From the NCBI GenBank assembly GCA_033675265.1, contig JAUJYZ010001352.1, forward strand, positions 271,001 to 335,000: a stretch of 64,000 bases of DNA, given 5' to 3'. Of the stretch, positions 57,684-64,000 are shown piece by piece (within the stretch, counting starts at the first letter, position 1; the number at the start of each line of letters is the position of its first letter). A program made the translations under genes and the position numbers. The DNA comes from Actinostola sp. cb2023. Its lineage: Eukaryota > Cnidaria > Anthozoa > Actiniaria > Actinostolidae. The notes below the pieces were generated by a model. The model was given only the letters and a program-made list of their open reading frames with translations, made no database searches and was not told where the DNA came from.

Positions 57684-58793
57684 TTACTGATTTGCTGCCA
57701 AGGAAGTAACACTTACAACAGTCGGTTGGTGTAATACTCCTTCGCCTTCCTCGTTCGTGTTGACAGTGGCCGTCATACGCTTCTCTTTTTGTCGTCGATT
57801 GCAGAACCAAACTCGAACCACTTCCTTATCAAGCCCCAAATTGTCTGCCAGGTGGGTTATCTCTTGCGCCGATGGCTTGGCGTTCTTACAGAAATGATTC
57901 TCCAAAGCCCCTTTGACTGCTACTTCGATAGATGTTCTCTTTTTTCTCTTACGAGCGTTGGTCGCCAATTTATCCAGTACTCCGCTGGACCCATTGTTGT
58001 TATCTGCCTCTTCAAGCCATTTCTGGAGCAATGGTTTGAGCTTGCACATATTTTTGAAGCTTAGCTGCAAAGCTTCAAAGCGACAGATCGTAGTTTGGCT
58101 AAATACATTACCATACAATGTCCCCAAAGCAAGGCCAACGTCCGCTTGAGTGAACCCAAGCTTTATTCTCCTCTGTTTAAACTGCTTGGCGAATTGCTCC
58201 AAGTCATCCGAAGTTGGAGTTTCTTCGTCTCCTTCGATGATTTCGTGGTGACCTTGAATGGACTGTGGATCCTGCATGACTGGACTTTCGCGGATCGTTT
58301 GGGTGTTAGGCGCATAGTTAGCGGGCATAGTAAGTGCTCCATTTACATTTTGGTACACCGATACAGTGGGATTGGGCTGAAGAGCGGCGTTAATGTGAAT
58401 ACGAGTGTGATCCGGCGATCCAGCGTTCGGCGTCGACCAGCGAACCTGCTCCATCATTCCAGGGTGACCTGGACGATGATGAACGAGTGTAGCACCACTA
58501 GCGGTAGTTATTACAACAGGAGTGCCATCTTCTCTTAACAGCGGCTTGACTTCTTGATGAACACTGACTGAATTAGCAGGCCAGCCTACCGCACCTGAGT
58601 GGTCTTGGACGACCCATTGATGGTTTGTAAGATTGGCAACTCGTTGCTCAGAGTTGGATTGCTGCGGCGCGATATTCTCATACTTCACTACTGGCTGTTC
58701 TTCTCGATACGCCATCGTTGTAGGTTGACTTTGTATTCTCGTCTCGCTCTGTGTTGTCGCGATAGAACCGGAGTAATTCGACTGGGATGCCAT
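57684..58793 (-). CDS. POU3: Class III POU homeobox transcription factor, single exon, 369 aa
   Basis: This is a nuclear DNA-binding transcription factor of the Brn-1/2/4 (POU class III) type. The N-terminal 185 residues are low-complexity, rich in Gln, Ser, Thr and Pro. The POU-specific domain spans about 189-263, running from [17 protein letters not shown] through [18 protein letters not shown] and [19 protein letters not shown] to KWLEEAD. A short linker follows, then the POU homeodomain at about 281-340, opening [18 protein letters not shown] and closing with recognition helix [16 protein letters not shown]; the Cys in that helix is typical of POU homeodomains. The POU-specific part is nearly identical to bilaterian class III proteins, while the homeodomain diverges more ([18 protein letters not shown]). 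An intronless reading frame is usual for this class. The ATG at 58793 has a good context and an in-frame TGA nine bases upstream. The gene sits in a gene desert, as expected for a developmental regulator. Class assignment is strong; the exact orthologue is inferred. Confidence 0.96.
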   Translation of the reverse strand: MASQSNYSGSIATTQSETRIQSQPTTMAYREEQPVVKYENIAPQQSNSEQRVANLTNHQWVVQDHSGAVGWPANSVSVHQEVKPLLREDGTPVVITTASGATLVHHRPGHPGMMEQVRWSTPNAGSPDHTRIHINAALQPNPTVSVYQNVNGALTMPANYAPNTQTIRESPVMQDPQSIQGHHEIIEGDEETPTSDDLEQFAKQFKQRRIKLGFTQADVGLALGTLYGNVFSQTTICRFEALQLSFKNMCKLKPLLQKWLEEADNNNGSSGVLDKLATNARKRKKRTSIEVAVKGALENHFCKNAKPSAQEITHLADNLGLDKEVVRVWFCNRRQKEKRMTATVNTNEEGEGVLHQPTVVSVTSLAANQ

Positions 58794-59014
58794 TCTGACT
58801 CAATGCCTTGTAGGAGAACTCGGCTATTTTGCCGCCAGCCCAAGAAACGTGTCGAAAGATGTGTTGTGTTTCTGTGATCCAATTGGTCAGCCTGTTGTTG
58901 AGTGACATGCTATTATTACTTAATTAATCATGATTCAGAACCGCTGCGCATCCGATTGGTTCAAGTCGCACGAGGAGTTTAGTCGTCCATGGCAACGCTA
59001 CCTCGACGAGAATA

Positions 59015-59022
59015 TGCAAATG
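59015..59022 (+). promoter_or_regulatory. Perfect octamer ATGCAAAT upstream of the POU3 gene
   Basis: ATGCAAAT, the classical POU-protein octamer, lies about 222 bp upstream of the POU3 start codon. CCAAT-box cores (ATTGG) occur nearby at about 58953 and 59042, and an ATTAAT-rich stretch at 58920-58930. Together they suggest a proximal promoter with possible autoregulation. Confidence 0.4.
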
Positions 59023-62000
59023 TTCCGCGTGTAACGCACACTGATTGGCTTGCTTTCAGTTGACGCTTTTTACTCTTGAAGAAACCTCATTACCACAATT
59101 CAAATGAGCTCGAAGTGTTTAGAAAATTGGATCACGAGAAACAATGCTTTCGTCCTGCTAGATGCTCTTTGTTCGAACTGAAGGCGGGCTAGCTCCTTTA
59201 GGGAGGTATAGTTCTGATCTGAAGTACAGAGACTGAGGGAAGTCTTTTATTCCTTACTGGGTGGTCGTGTAAAGTGGTAGATGACAGATTGAGACGATGT
59301 TTGATGGGTTTAGTAAACGCTTTCGCCTTTCATCGCATCAATAAACGAGATCTAGACGATCAGGTCTTGTAAGCTACAAGTGGTAATCAGTGGTGTGTCA
59401 GTGATTCTAAAGGACTCTGCGCTAGCAGCATTCGTATCACGCTGTATTCTCTTGTCATCCTTACATTTGAACAATTCCAAAAGTATTTGTCTTTCTCAAT
59501 ATTGACTGATTGCGAATTTTTGAATCCTTTGTTTCAATATCCGTTTAAAGATATGGACATAGTTAATACAAAGAAAGGTTCGCTGTTTTCATTTACTTAC
59601 ATGAGAAATGCTTCCAAAAACAGGCCTGAAGGCAAGGTCAATCACTGATCTAAGCACATTCCTACGTGACACCAAACCTAGCGAAAAGCAGCACGGATGT
59701 CAGTCCTTGCACATTTATCTGTTTGAAGCGCCCTAAAGTCTTTAGCTAAAAGCTGACCTCTTAGGTGACTTCCTTTACCTATGTTGACCTATTTATAATC
59801 TCAATAAAGACTGAAAAATCATTGAAAAATACGTTAAAAAAATTGTCATTGATCAGTATTTGCGTCTCACGATTTGAATCAGTACACAAACTCTCCGCAG
59901 TGGTGATTGAATTTGGCTATTTTTAAAAACATAAGCTCTTGGTTCCTTTGGGACCTTTAATAGTTATCACATCGAACGCTCGAGAAAGGAAGAATCTTTC
60001 TACATAAGTCGAGTTTTATTGTTTTACGTTGTGGGAGAAAGTTAGAAACATCCAGAAATCGATCGTTGGAAAACCTTTCAAGTGCTCGAAGACCATGCGG
60101 CTGGCACGTGAATATCAACAAAGTTCTTTGTGTACTCTCTTTCAGGTTGATCGAGCATGTTTTGAGAAAGGAATTCTAGAAATCTAGCCTTTGTATTACA
60201 CGGAATTAACACCAAAGTTCGAAAGCTAATGCTTTGGACTTAGAAATTACCGAATAATAGTTGACTAAAATGAATGTTGTTGAAGCGGAAATATGACTCG
60301 AATGGATCCGATATTTGTCTTGTTGTCAAGTTTGAAAGCTATTCCCAGAATATTGTAATACATCTAGAGCAATCAGGCTAAAAATTCGTGTCTAGAAACG
60401 TGACTATCAACCTAACGTGTTTGTACAAGATCTCTGATTCTGTCCCTCAGCTTCTCAGACATCGAAGAAACCTCCGAAATAGCGAGCGACGGTTGCATAC
60501 GCGTCGTTTCGCTTGATTGTTTCTGAACGCTTTCTGGATGTTCTTCGATGTGTAAGCGAAATAATAGCTCAAAAATGACCTTAAATGAAACAATATTTAG
60601 CTCTGTCATGAGAACTTACTACTGGAGACATTAATTTGCTGATTGAAAGTGGTTTCGATGAGAAAAATCGGAAAAGAAGGCGTTGTTTGAGATCGAAAGT
60701 GCGCCAACAATGAATCAAATCTGTTTACTTACTTGGAAGCCGTGCGTTCGAAACATGGTCCTTTTTCCGTAAATCCCTCTAAAACTCCTTGACAAACAAT
60801 TCCAATCCTCAAATTTCGTGTTTTGATGGCAAATAAGGCCGACTTCGAGCGAGACTACTTTGATGTATGCCTTGCCACGCTTCACCAACACAATGGTTTA
60901 TCATACACATCCCAAAGAAGCCCGTGTTTAGCAATTCAACTTTTAGCCATTTGCATTCTATACATATACATGGGTACATAAATACTCAAATCGGGACAAC
61001 TGTTTAACTATACAGCCAGACGTTGGCACGGCCAGTTTTATTGGTGAGAAATAAAAGACGCGCTTCTCGGCTCGCTCGTAAGCGGCACATTTGTAAGCCG
61101 CACATTTGGAAGGTAACTTTTAGTATGAACAGGGATGCTAGCGTTGATGTTAATTTAGTCATGGCGCGGCTAAGTATATGCGGGAAGAAAAAGAGAACAG
61201 AATTATTCATAGGCCGCCCGGATAAGTCAAGCAGGAAGGACAAGTTGTCAAATGAGGTCTTCATCGTAAGAATACGATTATATTAACGAGAGCGGTCAAC
61301 AACGACCAAGTCGAAGGCGTTCTGTATAGCGAGTTGTGATTATATCAACGTAGAATTACTTTCATGTTGTCCATTGTGACCAACTCAGATGAGTCCAGAT
61401 TTTTGTATAGACACTCGGAAGCTTCGCTGATTGTAGCTGAAACTTTCAGGGATCGATCGAAGTTAGAAAAGCGAAAGGGAAGTCGTTGTACGAGTCAGTG
61501 CAAAGAGCACTTACAGTGTTCCCTGGCACACTGCCCGTCCTTCGTTCGCGCGCGTACAACCCATTTAAAATCTATCCCACTCAAATGCCACTTTTTACAA
61601 TCTTTAAACCTTGTTTCTCCGTTCTTTTGTGAATCTATTTTAAGTGAATTTGTTCTCTTAGAATTAGTGCTTTGTTATTAGACTAGAAACGAGTTTTTCC
61701 TACTATCCCACGTTTTTCTAATCAGGTAGGAAACCACAAAAATTACTTTTCAGATTGAAATTAAGACTTAAGGCAATACGACCAGTGATGTAAAAAAAAA
61801 CTATTATAATAAAAATCAATGATCTTTATTCTTTGTGTTTTTGATCTTCTAAAATGAACAGTAAAACTTGCTATTTTGATGTCTAATCTAAAAGGGAAAA
61901 CCCCCGTTGCGGATCGAACAGTTAGATTGCGCGACAACAAATATCGCTCGCATCTGCTCACGTCACACGAATGTTTACAAAAGGATAGAAAACGCCAAGG

Positions 62001-63235
62001 AAAAAAGCTCTTGCCCCTTTCTCTCAGGTCGCCGTAGTGTTTATTGAGTCAGTTCTGTACAATAGCTAGGATTATATCAACTTTGTTGGCCACTTCGGTA
62101 GTAGTAGTTTATAGTGAGTAAAGACGAGGATTAGCTTGTGTCATTTTGCCAATGCCTATCGGCATTTTCAAAAGCTTAAGCTTTCATTAGAGTACAGTAA
62201 ATATTAGAGATAGTAAAACACTACCAAAGATCACACAAATAGATATATGGAACTCGCTTGTGGAAAAATGTCGCGTCAGTCGTGCGTTCCCAAAACTTCC
62301 TGAGTCTTCATTACGAACGCTCCTTTCCACTGAGGTTATCTTTTACTCGGAATTTATTTGACGTTTCGTTAATTTTAGAAATTGCATTCCTTACAAATTG
62401 TAAGTCACTTCACCGTAATAAATAAAATGTCTGAAAGAAACATCGAGCGGCTTTTCCCGATAGTCAGTAATGAATCCATGTTTTCATTAGCATGCATCGT
62501 TTTTGGATGTTTGTGCAAATACTACTCAAGTAGTGTTGGCATAAACTCAATAGCTGTCGTCGTTTACTTGTAAGGAAAGAATCACCCTTAGCAGGTTGCT
62601 AAATTCACTATTGCAAGGTGTTAGAATCTTTTTTTATTATTTCCTCTTAATTTCTCACTCAATTTCTACACGATATTCGATTGCGCTTCAGTTCTCATAT
62701 CGCAGTGGCATGTTTCACCATTTTACTCTTGTCCCGACCAGCCGACTCTAAAATAAACACAACTATCCGCTTGATTATCGCTAATCAATACTGAAAATCA
62801 ATATATTAAGAATAGATCGTTTTCCCCCTCCACTTCTTCAGTTATGCCCTTTCATTTCCCCCTGTCTCACAAGATGACTGTCACTGCTAGATATCCCTTT
62901 CACTTCCATTTAGTTTCTACTGAGTTTTCATTTCCAATTCGCCGTTATTCTCTTGCAGTTCAATTGAAATCCATTTAAACGGCGCCTTGAGTCTCAGCAT
63001 GGCTCACAATTCAAGCTGTAACCTTGGTTTTCATAGTGTACAAGAAATATTCCCCGCAGAGCGCTGACAACTATGCTGGTACCTACAGTCCATCTCGTCA
63101 GGAGAAATCAATTAATCATGAGCTTAACTTCTTGTGAGCATTTGCCTGCCTTAGCTTTTACTAGAGACGCAAGCATAATTATTAATCAGTGCACAAACAG
63201 AATTCATTTATGTTGGTGACTGGATCTTTTTTAAC

Positions 63236-64000
63236 CTTTTCACTAGCGACGCTAGCATGAGTGCAAACAAACGCGTAAGTATCAAAACGTATGCCATGTG
63301 AAAACGGACCCGACGAAAGCATAAGTGTAAGCACAAGAGATGGAGAAAGCCGTTTGCTCCTTGCGCTTATTCTTGCGTCGGGCTCGTTTTCACAGTCAAA
63401 TAAGACCTCTTGTGCTTGCGCTTATGCTTGCGTCAGGCCAGTTTTCATAGTGAAATAAGTCCTCTTGTGCTTGCGCTTATGCTTGCGTCAGGCCCGTTTT
63501 CACAGTGACATAAGGCCTCTTGCGCTTATGCTTGCGTCAGGCCCGTTTTCACAGTGACATAAGGCCTCTTGCGCTTATGCTTGCGTCAGGCCAGTTTTCA
63601 CAGTGAAATAAGACCTCTTGTGCTTGCGCTTATGCTTGCGTCAGACCAGTTGTCATAGTGAAATAAGTCCTCTTGTGCTTGCGCTTATGCTTGCGTCAGG
63701 CCCGTTTTCACAGTGACATAAGGCCTCTTGCGCTTATGCTTGCGTCAGGCCAGTTTTCACAGTGAAATAAGACCTCTTGTGCTTGCGCTTATGCTTGCGT
63801 CAGGCCCGTTTTCACAGTGACATAAGACCTCTTGTGCTTGCGCTTATGCTTGCGTCAGACCTGTTTTCACAGCGACATAAGGCCTCTTGCGCTTATGCTT
63901 GCGTCAGGCCCGTTTTCACAGTGACATAACACCTCTTGTGCTTGCGCTTATGCTTGCGTCAGGCCAGTTGTCATAGTGAAATAAGTCCTCTTGTGCTTGC
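63236..64000 (-). repeat. 55-bp satellite, inverted orientation, runs off the window
   Basis: It starts at a MITE-like terminus TTTTCACTAGCGACGC, then has about 13 units reading CTTGTGCTTGCGCTTATGC, TTGCGTCAGGCCCGTTTTCA and CAGTGACATAAGGCCTC, the reverse complement of the 49.7 kb array. Some units lack the TGTGCTTGCGCT step. The upstream interval 59.1-63.2 kb shows nothing recognisable. Confidence 0.95.

Noticed and set aside
57789..58538. Plus-strand frames of 78-147 codons opposite the POU gene
   Set aside because: They are shadows of the conserved POU reading frame on the minus strand.

Overview
This is a 64 kb window of animal nuclear DNA. The genes are intron-rich with GT-AG splice sites, there are no operons, and the intergenic and intronic DNA is full of microsatellites, satellites and small inverted-repeat (MITE/foldback) elements. 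A single-exon class III POU homeobox gene, conserved DOP1 and CCDC28 genes, and the repeat style fit an anthozoan cnidarian (stony coral or anemone). The phylum is an inference and could not be checked by alignment.

Layout. 1-13.8 kb: the 5' half of a DOP1 (dopey) gene on the minus strand. I could reconstruct eleven exons with consistent phase; the 3' half lies left of the window. Its introns hold a 1 kb ~51-bp minisatellite, three long (AAGC)n arrays, (CATC)n/(CATT)n arrays and several MITEs. About 14 kb: a divergent promoter, a 39-codon small ORF and a CCDC28-type coiled-coil gene on the plus strand. 17.7-38.2 kb, minus strand: a 24-exon gene whose exons join into one 602-residue frame. It encodes an N-terminal FYVE-like zinc finger, ankyrin repeats, a coiled coil and a C-terminal FYVE finger. 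One intron of this gene carries a 6.2 kb satellite with higher-order structure, and another carries a 38-bp satellite split by a foldback element with a 9-bp target duplication. 38.7-57.6 kb: gene-poor, with at most one tiny spliced transcript, but rich in non-autonomous transposons: a piggyBac-type element with TTAA ends, a PIF/Harbinger-type element just to the left, and three foldback subfamilies. 57.7-58.8 kb: the POU class III gene on the minus strand, with an octamer site upstream. Two copies of one 55-bp satellite in opposite orientation flank this locus at 49.7-50.6 kb and 63.2-64 kb.

The genes do not form one pathway. Two of them have membrane-trafficking character: DOP1 works with MON2 in Golgi/endosome traffic, and FYVE fingers bind PI3P on endosomes. 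CCDC28 and POU3 are independent. All splice models were read by eye from splice signals, frame continuity and remembered family sequences; no transcript or database evidence was available.
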